From SZUA-430 sp040080835 (GTDB lineage: Bacteria; Pseudomonadota; Alphaproteobacteria; Micropepsales; Micropepsaceae): 64,000 bases of DNA. This document shows, piece by piece, positions 52,786 through 62,177 of the stretch; the first letter of the stretch is position 1, and every line of letters starts with the position of its first letter. A model generated the notes under the pieces. That model was not told the DNA's origin, made no database searches, and saw only the letters and a list, made by a program, of their open reading frames with translations. The DNA is taken from NCBI GenBank assembly GCA_040080835.1, contig JBEBHP010000007.1, positions 147,158 through 211,157 of the forward strand. The letters run 5' to 3'. The position numbers and the translations under genes were made by a program.

Positions 52786-54738
52786 CTAACTTGTACGCCT
52801 GATGATCACCGTGTGTGTGCCAGAGCCAGTCGCGCGCAGCAACACACAAGGGTTGCCTGCTTTTCGCTCGACCTTCAGTCGGGGGGCATCAATTGCAAAG
52901 TCTTCCGGATATTGCACCTTCGGCAAAAACACTTCTGTCGGCTCGCCAATGGCAGCATCCGCATCAAACGTGAACGTGAAGGTCCCGCTGATGCGGTCAA
53001 AACGCATGTTCGTCAAGTTGCCCTGGCACGCCCGTACATAGGGCCGCACAAACCCTGCTATTGCCCGTGCATCAAGCTGGTCGATCGAATACACTGACAG
53101 GTCTTCTTGGTTCCACCCATCTCCATAAGCGGGATCATTGCGATTCGACGCCGTGTAGTTCCATTGCGTCGAACTTAGCAGATGTCGATCAAGCGCGTTG
53201 TACATCAAATCCAGCGCAATGACGTGCTTCTCCCACGGCGTGCCCGTGTGGTCTCCACTGGCCCAGGCCGCATAGGCAGCGCATCCATCCAGGTCGAAGG
53301 GAATCCCAAACTCGCCAATCAGCGTCGGTGCGCCACCTGGAATCGTGTTCGATGCAGCCTTCAATCGTCCAAGCGCTGCGGCGTAACTCGCTTCAATCTC
53401 GCCTGCCCCATTCAGGACCTTTGTCGTGAACGGGTTGATGGCCGTGGGGTACATGAACGTCTTGGTCACCAGCGTGACAATGTCATACCAGTGACTGGCG
53501 TTGACTGTCCGCTCCGGCACGGGTGGAAAGCCTTCACCCATCATGCCACGGAAAGGATCGAGTTCGGCAAAGATCAACCACTCATTGTTGAGCTTGCGCA
53601 CTTCTTGCGCCACACGCTGGAAGAACGGCGTCATCCCATCATGATCAGGATCAATCTTCCGGCCCTTCACGCTCTGGAAGAAATCTTCCCGCAGGACTTC
53701 ATGGTCCTTGTTGCCTGTGATCCTGTAAGCCCCTGCCTGCTCAAAAGGACACTGGACGCCGTCACGCCAGATGGACACGCCCGCAGTATTGACCACGGAC
53801 TCTCCGACCTGGGTCACGCGCATTTGCGACGGATCAAACGCCAGTTCCGGAATGGTCCGCGATATCCCGCGCGCCACCAGCAATCCATCGATTGGCGACC
53901 AGGCTGGTCCGGGCCTCACGGGATCTGGATTCTCTGCACTCTTCTTCACGTGCCGATAGCTCATGCCGGCACCGATCCACCCTGTTCCCGGCTCATTCAG
54001 AGTATCAAAACCCAGCACGTGCGGCATGTGCATGACGCGCTTGGCCACCTCGCGCATCGAGCCGATATAATGTGATTGCAGATAATCCTGCGCGCTGCGG
54101 CCATCGATCTTCAACTGTGGTGCATAAAGATCCCCGGCGAAGAACAGCGTCCACATGATGGCATTTGCGGGCATGCGGTAGTTGTTGGCCCACGTCATCA
54201 TTGGATAGCGGTCTTCCTGCCGACCGCCGCGCGCATAGTCGTACTTGTGCTGCATCACATGGGCGCTATCGGCCTTGTGAAATTTCGAGAAGTCGAGGCC
54301 GACAGCCTCAAACGTCCAGCCAGGCGCTCCGTCCCCCCCGGACATGCGGCTCCACACATCCTGATGAAAGTCGATGAAGACATAAAGTCCATGCTCGCCT
54401 GCGCGCCGCGTCACCTCTGCGAAATAGTCCAGATAGGCCGTATCGTATTTCCCGGGCCCTTCGTGCTCTACGGCTTCCCATGTCGTAAGCAGGCGAAGGC
54501 AGTTCATGCCCCAGCCCTTGATCCGCGAGAAGTGCTCATCCGCCTCGGCAAGTGGAAACGGTCTGCCGATGAAACTCACATCGCGATGATCCGAAAAATC
54601 GAGCGCTGGCATCACGCCGCCCTTGGGGTACGGAATCTTGCAATCGCCACCAAGATTGAAGCCGCGCAGCAACACCATGCGACCAGCAGCGTCCAAAAAC
54701 CTGTCGCCAGCAATTCGAATTCGATCCACGACAATCAC
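52786..54738 (-). CDS. Glycoside hydrolase family 5 (endoglycoceramidase/glucosylceramidase-like)
   Basis: 650 residues, no signal peptide, so cytosolic. The TIM barrel covers about residues 20-500: LRGFNLGGDCK at the start, LYVFIDFHQDVWSR, acid/base Glu249 in DTLNEPGTGW and nucleophile Glu476 in IGEFGIPFDLD. A beta-rich C-terminal domain (residues ~560-650) follows. This matches the GH5 enzymes acting on glycolipids or sterol glucosides (GH5_12-like). It stands alone, divergent from nothing obvious; the natural glycolipid substrate is unknown. Confidence 0.88.
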   Translation of the reverse strand: MIVVDRIRIAGDRFLDAAGRMVLLRGFNLGGDCKIPYPKGGVMPALDFSDHRDVSFIGRPFPLAEADEHFSRIKGWGMNCLRLLTTWEAVEHEGPGKYDTAYLDYFAEVTRRAGEHGLYVFIDFHQDVWSRMSGGDGAPGWTFEAVGLDFSKFHKADSAHVMQHKYDYARGGRQEDRYPMMTWANNYRMPANAIMWTLFFAGDLYAPQLKIDGRSAQDYLQSHYIGSMREVAKRVMHMPHVLGFDTLNEPGTGWIGAGMSYRHVKKSAENPDPVRPGPAWSPIDGLLVARGISRTIPELAFDPSQMRVTQVGESVVNTAGVSIWRDGVQCPFEQAGAYRITGNKDHEVLREDFFQSVKGRKIDPDHDGMTPFFQRVAQEVRKLNNEWLIFAELDPFRGMMGEGFPPVPERTVNASHWYDIVTLVTKTFMYPTAINPFTTKVLNGAGEIEASYAAALGRLKAASNTIPGGAPTLIGEFGIPFDLDGCAAYAAWASGDHTGTPWEKHVIALDLMYNALDRHLLSSTQWNYTASNRNDPAYGDGWNQEDLSVYSIDQLDARAIAGFVRPYVRACQGNLTNMRFDRISGTFTFTFDADAAIGEPTEVFLPKVQYPEDFAIDAPRLKVERKAGNPCVLLRATGSGTHTVIIRRTS

Positions 54739-54816
54739 CCCGGATATTTCAGCCAGGGGACTATTGCGCGATCACCGCACAATGACAAATGCTATTGGCT
54801 AACGCGGCAGGGTTGG

Positions 54817-55146
54817 TCAGCACTTGCCCATGACAACAAACTGCCCGGCGATACCCAGGATGCTGCAACTGCGATCGGCCCCATTCTCGTCGGGAATCTG
54901 AAATTGGTACACCGAAAATGCAAGGAAGTTCCTGCGTTCGATGGGAAGGTGCGCAATGACCAGTCCCGCAATGGCACCACCGAACTGACTTGAACCGTCA
55001 TTCGGGTTCTCGCCACGCGCCCGTGCTTCATCCCCGATCTTCTTGACTACGTAGTTTTGCGCCCACGAGTTGAAATCTGCGCGGGACGGATTCGTTCCAA
55101 CGAGCAGGGCTCCGATGGCAAGCACAAGAATCAGCAACCGGCTCAT
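54817..55146 (-). CDS. Small exported protein, function unknown
   Basis: 109 residues with a Sec signal peptide (MSRLLILVLAIGALLVG, cleavage near SRA-DF). The mature part has few charged clusters and ends GQFVVMGKC, with two cysteines that could pair. No family recognised. Ends about 78 bp from the GH5 start on the same strand. Confidence 0.65.
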   Translation of the reverse strand: MSRLLILVLAIGALLVGTNPSRADFNSWAQNYVVKKIGDEARARGENPNDGSSQFGGAIAGLVIAHLPIERRNFLAFSVYQFQIPDENGADRSCSILGIAGQFVVMGKC

Positions 55147-55307
55147 GCAACAACCTCACCCTTGAACCATCGCCACTCTTGCCATGGATTGCGACAGAAA
55201 TGTGGCGTCGGTCCCTTTCGTCCGCTGGACGCCACAGAGACTGACTGAATTCCATCGGCATCGGGGACATGAGCGCGGTGTTTGCGGCGTCAGGGATCGG
55301 TCTCCTG

Positions 55308-56609
55308 CTACTCCCCCGACTTCGCCTTGGATTCGTTGGCTGCGTGCCCGAATATTCCCTTCGCCATGAGCGACGTTTCGCCGTTCCGCCGCGCCTGGAA
55401 CACCGCAGCGCGAACCGCATGGGCGTGCTTGCTCTCCGGATCCGCCTGCACGGCAAGCTCTGCCAGATGACACGCAACCCTTGCATCCTGTCCGACGAGG
55501 CTGAGCGCCCGCTCCGCAAGCTTGTTGGCGCCACCCGCAAGCCTTGCAATCTCCTGAGCCAGCGCGCTCTCGCGTGCAGGCTTCAGGTTGGCGGGGTTGC
55601 CGTCATACCAGCCTCCATAAAGGCGCCAGATGTTGCGAACGACAAACTCGGGCTCGTCATAGGTCGGCTTCAGGTACGGTTTGTCGAGCACGTCCTGTGC
55701 AATTGAAACCGAGTGAATGATGTCATTGAGCCGCGCGCCGTCGTTCATCATCGCCACTGTCTCGCGCACGAGCTTCTCGAGCGCATCCGCCACGTCGCCA
55801 AGCACACGCTGTATCCGCGCGACACCCTCGATCGGCAAGCCGTGCGCCGGCAGGAACAGTTCTGCCCCCTTCGCGGCCATGGCCCGCATCGCCTGGGCCC
55901 ACTCAAGCGGATAGCGCTGGACCTTTTGCGGATTGCCAGCATTCGGAAAATTCCAGATGAAGAAATCGCCGGCGCAGATCGCCTTGTGCCCGGGTATCCA
56001 GGCCCAGCTGTGATCGTCCGTCTCCCCCTTGGCGTGATTGAGTTCGAACTTCACGCCTCCGATATCCAGGTCCAGCTTGTCGCTATAGGTGAGATCGGGC
56101 TTCGGCGAGCTTCCCGGCAGGAAGCGCGCGGACGGCACGTCACCTTCGGTCATCCCATAGCCGCGCTTGCGGAACTGCCCGAACTGCCGCTCGTTGATGA
56201 GCTGGTTGTAGCCATTCGTCATGTTGTAGCGGTCAAACCGCTTCGACACATTTTCATGGCCGCAGACGCGCAATTTCTGATGACCGTGCGAACAGCAGTC
56301 ATCGACGAACGCGCCGCACCCGCCGACATGGTCAACATGCCCATGTGTATAGACAACGGTGTTGAACCTGTCCTTCGACCAGCGACGAATTTCGGAAACA
56401 ACTTTCGAACCGCCACTCGGGTTCGATGTGTCGAACGCGACAAGCCCGTCATCGGTTTGAAACACAATTGAATGTGAAAAGGCTTCAACGACAGCAACAC
56501 CGGGCTTCAGCTCCGAGAGCTGGTGATTGATCCGGTTGATGGGACCAACCTGGTCTGCCCCCTTGCCTTCTTCGATCACGGCTCGCGAAAGTGCCAGCAG
56601 GTCAGCCAT
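55308..56609 (-). CDS. Metallo-beta-lactamase-fold hydrolase with alkylsulfatase-type dimerisation domain
   Basis: 433 residues. The zinc motif THGHVDHVGGCGAF (HxHxDH) and downstream HAKGETDDHSWAWIPGHKAICAGDF (split) match the alkyl sulfatase SdsA1/BDS1 type. Residues ~290-420 match the alkyl-sulfatase dimerisation region (RNIWRLYGGWYDGNPANL, AGGANKLAERALSLV). The SCP2-like C-terminal domain of SdsA1 is missing. Hydrolysis of a sulfate ester or ether linkage is possible. Upstream gene is a BVMO on the same strand, so co-transcription is likely. Confidence 0.85.
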   Translation of the reverse strand: MADLLALSRAVIEEGKGADQVGPINRINHQLSELKPGVAVVEAFSHSIVFQTDDGLVAFDTSNPSGGSKVVSEIRRWSKDRFNTVVYTHGHVDHVGGCGAFVDDCCSHGHQKLRVCGHENVSKRFDRYNMTNGYNQLINERQFGQFRKRGYGMTEGDVPSARFLPGSSPKPDLTYSDKLDLDIGGVKFELNHAKGETDDHSWAWIPGHKAICAGDFFIWNFPNAGNPQKVQRYPLEWAQAMRAMAAKGAELFLPAHGLPIEGVARIQRVLGDVADALEKLVRETVAMMNDGARLNDIIHSVSIAQDVLDKPYLKPTYDEPEFVVRNIWRLYGGWYDGNPANLKPARESALAQEIARLAGGANKLAERALSLVGQDARVACHLAELAVQADPESKHAHAVRAAVFQARRNGETSLMAKGIFGHAANESKAKSGE

Positions 56610-56645
56610 CCGATTTCTCCCTGTCCATTCTCTTGTTGTTGCCGC

Positions 56646-58460
56646 CTAGCGGAATTCGAGCCCGTCAAACGTCCCCGTGCTGCGCCACTTGTCGAGATAC
56701 GAGAAATACGCTGCAGCACCACCGGGATACCCGACGTAGTACTTGGCTGCAGGTCCGGGGTCCCTCCCCTCATTGTTGTAGTAGCCAGGCGTACAATCCT
56801 GGCTGCCAAGCATCATGCCGGGTCCTGACAGCAACAGCTTGATCCATTCATCCTCGGATTGCTTTGTCACTTCAACCGTTGAAAATCCGCTCTGAAGCGT
56901 GTGCTTTACGATCATCGCTATGGTCTTGCCGGACTCCGTCAGGTTATGCGGCACGTTTGAGATCAGGTTGGCACCCTGTGTTGGCTGCACGATGAACGCA
57001 TTTGGAAATCCGTGCACGTGCGTACCGTGCTTCGTGCGCATTCCGTTCGCCCAGTACGTCGACAACTGAAGCCCTTCGCGACCCTTCGGATTGAACCCCG
57101 CGCGTCGTTCGAATGGTGTCCCCACTTCAAAGCCAGAGGCATAGATGATGCAGTCGACTTCGTACTCCTTGCCAGCCACCACGACGCCTTTTTCCGTGAT
57201 CCTTTCAACACCACGACCATCAGTGTCGACCAGACGCGTGCCCGGCTCGTTGAAAGCCTGAAGGTATTCATCATGGAAGCACGGACGCTTGCAGAGCTGG
57301 CGATACCAGGCCTTGAGCTTTTCGGCTGTGTCCTTGTCATGCACAACTGTTTCCGCCCGCGCCCTGATTTCTTCCATTTTCTCGTAGTCGGAGTCTTCAT
57401 AGGCCTTGAGCATGTCGAGTGGCGTGCGCTGGTCAGCCGGCAGCGCCATGATCTTGGTGCGAATACGCCGCGAAAGATCAGTCCAGCCGTCCTGGACCAG
57501 GTCCTCTTCGCCGGTAAGCCCCGCCTGGTTGGCGGTGAAGTTCTCGAGCCAGCGCTGTTGCCAACCCGGCGTGGCAATTTCCGCAAACCACTTTTCATCA
57601 ATCGGGAGGTTGTTGCGAATGTCGACGGAAGAAGGCGTCCGCTGGCACACATAAAGCGTCTTGCAGGCCTTCGCGAGATAGGGAACACACTGCACGGAAG
57701 TGGCACCAGTACCGATGATGGCTACGCGCTTGTCGCACAATTTTTCCATCAATGAGCCCTTGGGGTCACCACCCGTATACGCATAGTCCCAGCGACTGGT
57801 GTGAAACGAATGCCCCTTGAACGATTCAATGCCAGGAATGCCCGGAAGCTTCGGAACGTGCAGTGGTCCGGTGCCCATGCCGATAAACTGTGCCGTAAAC
57901 ACATCGCCCCGGTTGGTGCGTATGACCCAGTGCGTTTTCTTGTCGTCCCATGAAAGGTCGGTCACCTCAGTGTGAAATAGCGCGTCCTTGTAGAGGTCGA
58001 ACTTCTTCGCAATCCGATAACAATGCTCAAGTATCTCTGGTGCGTGGGCATACTTCTCAGACGGCATGTGTCCCGTCTCTTCCAGAAGCGGCATGTAGAC
58101 CATGGAGGCAGTATCGCACTGTGCACCCGGGTACCGGTTCCAGTACCATGTACCGCCAAAATTGCCGCCCTTCTCGATGATACGAACGCTCTCGATGCCG
58201 GCGTCCTTCAGCCGCGCTCCCGTCACAAGCCCCGAAAAGCCGCCACCAATGAAGGCAAATGTCACGTGATCAGTCTTGGGTTCGCGTTGTGCGAGCGGCG
58301 TGTACGGGTCTTCCAGGTAGTGCGCGAGCTTTCCCTTGAGCTCAAGGTATTGTTCGTTGCCATCTGTCCGAAGCCGTTTGTCACGTTCCTCAAGATATTT
58401 CTTGCGCAGCGCCTCCTTGTCGAACGGGCGGCGGGTCACGGATTCAGCAATGGTCGACAT
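56646..58460 (-). CDS. Flavin-containing (Baeyer-Villiger type) monooxygenase
   Basis: 604 residues from the ATG at 58460 (MSTIAESVTRRPFDKEA). FAD motif FIGGGFSGLVTGARL, the BVMO fingerprint FKGHSFHTSRWDY, and the NADP motif IIGTGATSVQCVP occur in the right order. Residues WNRYPGAQCDTASMVYMPLL are typical of cyclohexanone-type enzymes. It should convert ketones to esters or lactones. The N-terminal ~90 residues are longer than in classic CHMO and resemble the PAMO/STMO-like long forms. Confidence 0.9.
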   Translation of the reverse strand: MSTIAESVTRRPFDKEALRKKYLEERDKRLRTDGNEQYLELKGKLAHYLEDPYTPLAQREPKTDHVTFAFIGGGFSGLVTGARLKDAGIESVRIIEKGGNFGGTWYWNRYPGAQCDTASMVYMPLLEETGHMPSEKYAHAPEILEHCYRIAKKFDLYKDALFHTEVTDLSWDDKKTHWVIRTNRGDVFTAQFIGMGTGPLHVPKLPGIPGIESFKGHSFHTSRWDYAYTGGDPKGSLMEKLCDKRVAIIGTGATSVQCVPYLAKACKTLYVCQRTPSSVDIRNNLPIDEKWFAEIATPGWQQRWLENFTANQAGLTGEEDLVQDGWTDLSRRIRTKIMALPADQRTPLDMLKAYEDSDYEKMEEIRARAETVVHDKDTAEKLKAWYRQLCKRPCFHDEYLQAFNEPGTRLVDTDGRGVERITEKGVVVAGKEYEVDCIIYASGFEVGTPFERRAGFNPKGREGLQLSTYWANGMRTKHGTHVHGFPNAFIVQPTQGANLISNVPHNLTESGKTIAMIVKHTLQSGFSTVEVTKQSEDEWIKLLLSGPGMMLGSQDCTPGYYNNEGRDPGPAAKYYVGYPGGAAAYFSYLDKWRSTGTFDGLEFR

Positions 58461-58527
58461 GATATTCCTCGGAAGTGAATGGCTTTGGTCTGCGCATATA
58501 ACCACGCGGCAGGAAGTTGAACAGCCG

Positions 58528-59202
58528 TCACGAACCGGAGGCGCCGTATCCGGCCGCCTTAAGGCGCCTGACCAGTCCCGCCCGCCAGACTTCCGCAAGG
58601 GAAGGTGCATCCAGCACCCGCTGCACCACATCACTGGCAACGCGCGGATGATACACGGCTACAAATGCCTCATGAACAGTGGGCTGTGCCTGATCAGTGT
58701 TGAGCCTCTCGAGCAGTCCGCGCGTTGGCGCGGTTCCCGCCTGCAGCACGCGAAAATACCATCCAGATTTTGCAGTGACCGTCATGTACGCGCTCAGGTC
58801 CTCGCGTCCGGTCAGAAGGGCGAACTTGAAGCATGGAGCGCGAGGCTGGCTCACCTCCAGCACAACATGCGCACCCCATGAAAAGCGGTCACCGATGCGC
58901 ACCTCTGTTTCATCAGCTCCACGCAGTGTCAGATTCTCGCCGAATGAAGCAGGCGCAGTCTCAAAGTCGTGCTGCGCGTACCACCAGGGCCAGTGATCGG
59001 TCGGATAGGCATAGACGGCCTTGTCCGGACCGCCATGCAAGGTGCGGTCGGCCTGCCCGTCACCGTCGATATTGATGGATCTCACGGCGACAGAGTCGGC
59101 ACCAACTGGAAACTTCCTGATACCGCTCGAAATGGGTTCACCCTGCCAGACCCCAAGCAGTTGCGGCAACCCGACATTGACCGAAAGCAATTCCATGCGC
59201 AT
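58528..59202 (-). CDS. MOSC domain protein (YiiM-like)
   Basis: 224 residues from the first of two nearby ATGs (59202 or 59196). The MOSC core includes GDGQADRTLHGGPDKAVYAY, ASFGENLTLRG, RIGDRFSWG and the conserved cysteine in SQPRAPCFKFA. MOSC proteins of the YiiM type reduce N-hydroxylated compounds using molybdenum cofactor. Lies 67 bp from the BVMO start on the same strand, but a common operon is not certain. Confidence 0.87.
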   Translation of the reverse strand: MRMELLSVNVGLPQLLGVWQGEPISSGIRKFPVGADSVAVRSINIDGDGQADRTLHGGPDKAVYAYPTDHWPWWYAQHDFETAPASFGENLTLRGADETEVRIGDRFSWGAHVVLEVSQPRAPCFKFALLTGREDLSAYMTVTAKSGWYFRVLQAGTAPTRGLLERLNTDQAQPTVHEAFVAVYHPRVASDVVQRVLDAPSLAEVWRAGLVRRLKAAGYGASGS

Positions 59203-59479
59203 GGAGAACTGACACGCCTGATGGGACAAGACCTGAGGTTAGTTTTGTTTTGCATCTTCGTCCAGCACACAACCTTCCACGGAGGCGGAAGCCAGCGCCA
59301 GCCAGTTCGCCGGACGCGCTCCCGGTGCCTGTCACAAGGGGTTCCCGTTTCCGGCTTGCGGCAAGCTGTGGTGCCGCCCGAAGCCTGTCAGGGACAACAC
59401 ATGCAAAGCGATGTAACGTCACTGCAGCGCTGGGCAAGTCGGGGAGGTCTCCGTCCGCTTGGTTGCCAGGGAGATCACC

Positions 59480-59788
59480 ATGCTGTTTCGCGAAATTATG
59501 ACCATCATTTTCTGGCGGACTCTGGAAACGTTTCTCGAACTGGGGACATTGCTTCTCATGGTCTGGGCACTGCCAGGAACATTGATGTGGCTCTTCAACA
59601 CCTCATACTCGTTGTCGTCGGTTTTTGAGAGCCTTGGCGCCACCGTCTTTGGGATGTCATCCGCTGCCGACCTGTTCAGGCAGGTTTTGCATGAGGGTTC
59701 ATTTGCATTCGGATACCTGGTCGGCACTTTTGGAATAATCGTGGCCAGCATCGTGCTTAGAATAGTTGCTGGAATATTCGGGCGATAG
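59480..59788 (+). CDS. Small integral membrane protein, unknown function
   Basis: 102 residues from the ATG at 59480, preceded by AGGGAGA. Two to three hydrophobic helices (ETFLELGTLLLMVWALPGTLMWLF as one or two, and a C-terminal GTFGIIVASIVLRIVAGIFG). No family recognised. It precedes the TPR gene by 74 bp on the same strand. Confidence 0.6.
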   Translation: MLFREIMTIIFWRTLETFLELGTLLLMVWALPGTLMWLFNTSYSLSSVFESLGATVFGMSSAADLFRQVLHEGSFAFGYLVGTFGIIVASIVLRIVAGIFGR

Positions 59789-59862
59789 CCTCAAATTCAG
59801 CTTGTTCCAGAATTGCGCCTCGCGATAATCTTCGTTCCAGGTTGATAGGGGACAGGCGACCA

Positions 59863-61203
59863 GTGTTGAAACTGTGTGTTCGTGCATTCGCGTTCGTGCT
59901 GGCATCAGCCATTACCAGCGCACTTCCTTTGGTCGCGGCTACCGATGACTCTGCGCCACATCCGGCCAACCCTGAAGCGCAAAGGCTTTACGAGCAAGCC
60001 GACGCCGCTTTCGAAAAGGACCAATGGGACAGCGCACTGGAAAAGTACAACGCCGCGCTGAAACTCGATCCAGGTTATGCCAACGGGTACTACGGCCGTG
60101 GATGGTCCATGCTGCAAAGGGGCGATGCCGATCATGCCATCGCCGATTTTACCAGGGCGATCGAACTCAACGGCAACGAGGGTGACTATTTCCACGGTCG
60201 CGGCAGGGCCTACGAAGCTCTTGAAAAGTGGGATCTGGCCGTCAGGGACTACACTGATTCAATCCGGCTCACAAAAGGCGCATCCAATTCCTATCTGCGC
60301 CGGGGCTGGTGCTATTCAGAACTGTCGAAGCCCGCCGATGCCCTGAAGGACTTTGATGAGGGTTTGTTGATCGACCCGAACAACGCGGAAATCCTTTACG
60401 CCCGGGGATATGCACTTGACGACTTGGGCAAATACGACGAGGCCATCGCCGACTACACCAAGGCTCTCGGCATCAAGCCTGACTACCGGCTTGCCCTTCG
60501 CATGCGCGGTGTCAGCAAGTACAACAAGCTCGACTTCGAAGGGGCCGAAGCCGACCTGAACGAAGCAATTCGCCTGAACCCGAAAGACCCATATCCATAC
60601 TACAATCGCGGCAGTACCCGAGCCGAACGGCACAACACTGATGGGGCAATCGCGGATTATTCCGAGGCAATTCGCCTGAAGCCGGACTACTTCGCTGCCG
60701 TGCTTGACCGCGGCGTCGAGTATCTTGGAAAGGAACAATTCGACCTTGCCGAAAAGGATTTTACCACCGCAATCAAACTCGCCCCCAAAAGCGGTCTCGC
60801 CTTTCGAAACCGCAGCGTTAGCAGAAGCAGTCTGAACAGGAATGCAGCGGCAATCAGCGACCTGAACGAGGCAATCCGGCTCGACGCCAGCGACACCAAG
60901 GCGCTGCTCCTTCGCGCATCCGTTTTTGACGACATGGGAAAAGACACTGAAGCGATTGCCGATCTCGACAAGGCGATCCAGTTGAAACCCGACTACTGGG
61001 AAGCGCTTAACAATCGGGGATTGCTGTTCGTGAAGGCGGGGGAGTGGCAGAAAGCGGTCGAAGACTATTCCGCAGCCATTCGCATCGTACCAGCTGAACC
61101 CAGACCCTACGGCAACCGGGCGGAGGTTTATTCAAAGCTCGGCGAGTTCGACAAGGCCGACGCCGACAAGGCAAGGGCGGCTGAGCTTGCGAAAACAAAA
61201 TAA
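59863..61203 (+). CDS. Periplasmic TPR-repeat protein
   Basis: 446 residues from the GTG at 59863, behind GGGGACAGG; a TTG at 59842 is an alternative. Signal peptide-like N-terminus (FAFVLASAITSALPLVAA), then about a dozen 34-residue TPRs (DSALEKYNAALKLDPGYANG, DHAIADFTRAIELNG, DEAIADYTKALGIKPDYRLA, EAIADLDKAIQLKPDYWEA). Pure repeat protein; likely a scaffold for envelope complexes. The partner is unknown. Confidence 0.88.
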   Translation: MLKLCVRAFAFVLASAITSALPLVAATDDSAPHPANPEAQRLYEQADAAFEKDQWDSALEKYNAALKLDPGYANGYYGRGWSMLQRGDADHAIADFTRAIELNGNEGDYFHGRGRAYEALEKWDLAVRDYTDSIRLTKGASNSYLRRGWCYSELSKPADALKDFDEGLLIDPNNAEILYARGYALDDLGKYDEAIADYTKALGIKPDYRLALRMRGVSKYNKLDFEGAEADLNEAIRLNPKDPYPYYNRGSTRAERHNTDGAIADYSEAIRLKPDYFAAVLDRGVEYLGKEQFDLAEKDFTTAIKLAPKSGLAFRNRSVSRSSLNRNAAAISDLNEAIRLDASDTKALLLRASVFDDMGKDTEAIADLDKAIQLKPDYWEALNNRGLLFVKAGEWQKAVEDYSAAIRIVPAEPRPYGNRAEVYSKLGEFDKADADKARAAELAKTK

Positions 61204-61209
61204 CCTGCA

Positions 61210-62127
61210 CTAACCCGCGACATCCTTCAGTCGATACCCCTCGCCATCCGCCTCAATGAAGCCTGCCGTCGGTCGGGAGAAGTGTGACCCCACCAGCAGC
61301 ACACCGCGGGCTGCAACACCGGAAAACAGTTCCAGCCGTGTGTCGATGCTTTTTGCACGGTCATGATCGGCAAAAGTTGGCCAGTCAGGCCGCGCGAGCT
61401 GACATGGGTGATGGATGCAGTCGCCTGTGATCACCGCTTCATGCCCCTCTGATGCAATTGCAATCGACACATGACCCGGCGTATGGCCTGGCGTCGGCAG
61501 CAGGCGCACTTCATCACAAACCACATGATCGGTTGCCACGATATCGGCGAGGCCGTGCTCGAATATGGGCGTCACGGAGTCTTCGTGAACCTGCACCTGC
61601 GTATGCGCAAACCGCAATGCGCCGGACTGGATACTCGAAGTGGCCGTTCCAGGATCAGCACGCGCCGCCCGGTTTTCATCCTGCCAGTATTCAAACTCTT
61701 TCCGGGCAAACAGGTAGCGCGCCCTCGGGAATGTCGGCGACCACGCGCTGCCATCCCAGAACGTATTCCAGCCAACATGGTCGACATGCATGTGCGTACA
61801 CAGAACACAGTCGACCTTGTCGGTTGCAAATCCTGCTGCATTGAACCGCTCGAGGAATCCCGACGCAAGCCTATGCCAGTGCGGAAAGTACCTGCGGTCC
61901 TTGCCGTCTCCGATGCAGGTATCAACCACAATGGTCCGGGCCGGCGTTTCGATCACGAAGCACTGGATAAGGCCCGTCATGGTGCCATCCGGCCAGGCAA
62001 AGCGCGGCACAAGCCAGTCAATCCCCTGCACCGCAGACCGCTTGGCACCAACGATCAGTTCGTTCAGGTCGGCAAGTTCCATCTCGACAATACTGGTGAT
62101 TTTCACGCGGCCGACAGTCCATTGCAT
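61210..62127 (-). CDS. Metallo-beta-lactamase-fold hydrolase (AHL-lactonase-like)
   Basis: 305 residues from the ATG at 62127. Zinc ligands: THMHVDHVGWNTF (HxHxDH), TPGHTPGHVSIAI (His), and GDCIHHPCQ (Asp) with a later histidine in GSHFSRPTAG. Matches the lactonase/hydrolase branch of the fold. It is convergent with the TPR gene and 50 bp after a crotonase gene on its strand. Substrate unknown. Confidence 0.85.
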   Translation of the reverse strand: MQWTVGRVKITSIVEMELADLNELIVGAKRSAVQGIDWLVPRFAWPDGTMTGLIQCFVIETPARTIVVDTCIGDGKDRRYFPHWHRLASGFLERFNAAGFATDKVDCVLCTHMHVDHVGWNTFWDGSAWSPTFPRARYLFARKEFEYWQDENRAARADPGTATSSIQSGALRFAHTQVQVHEDSVTPIFEHGLADIVATDHVVCDEVRLLPTPGHTPGHVSIAIASEGHEAVITGDCIHHPCQLARPDWPTFADHDRAKSIDTRLELFSGVAARGVLLVGSHFSRPTAGFIEADGEGYRLKDVAG

Positions 62128-62177
62128 GAATTCAAGCCTTTCCCGGTTTTGGAAAACGGTGATGGTAGGGAGGTGGC

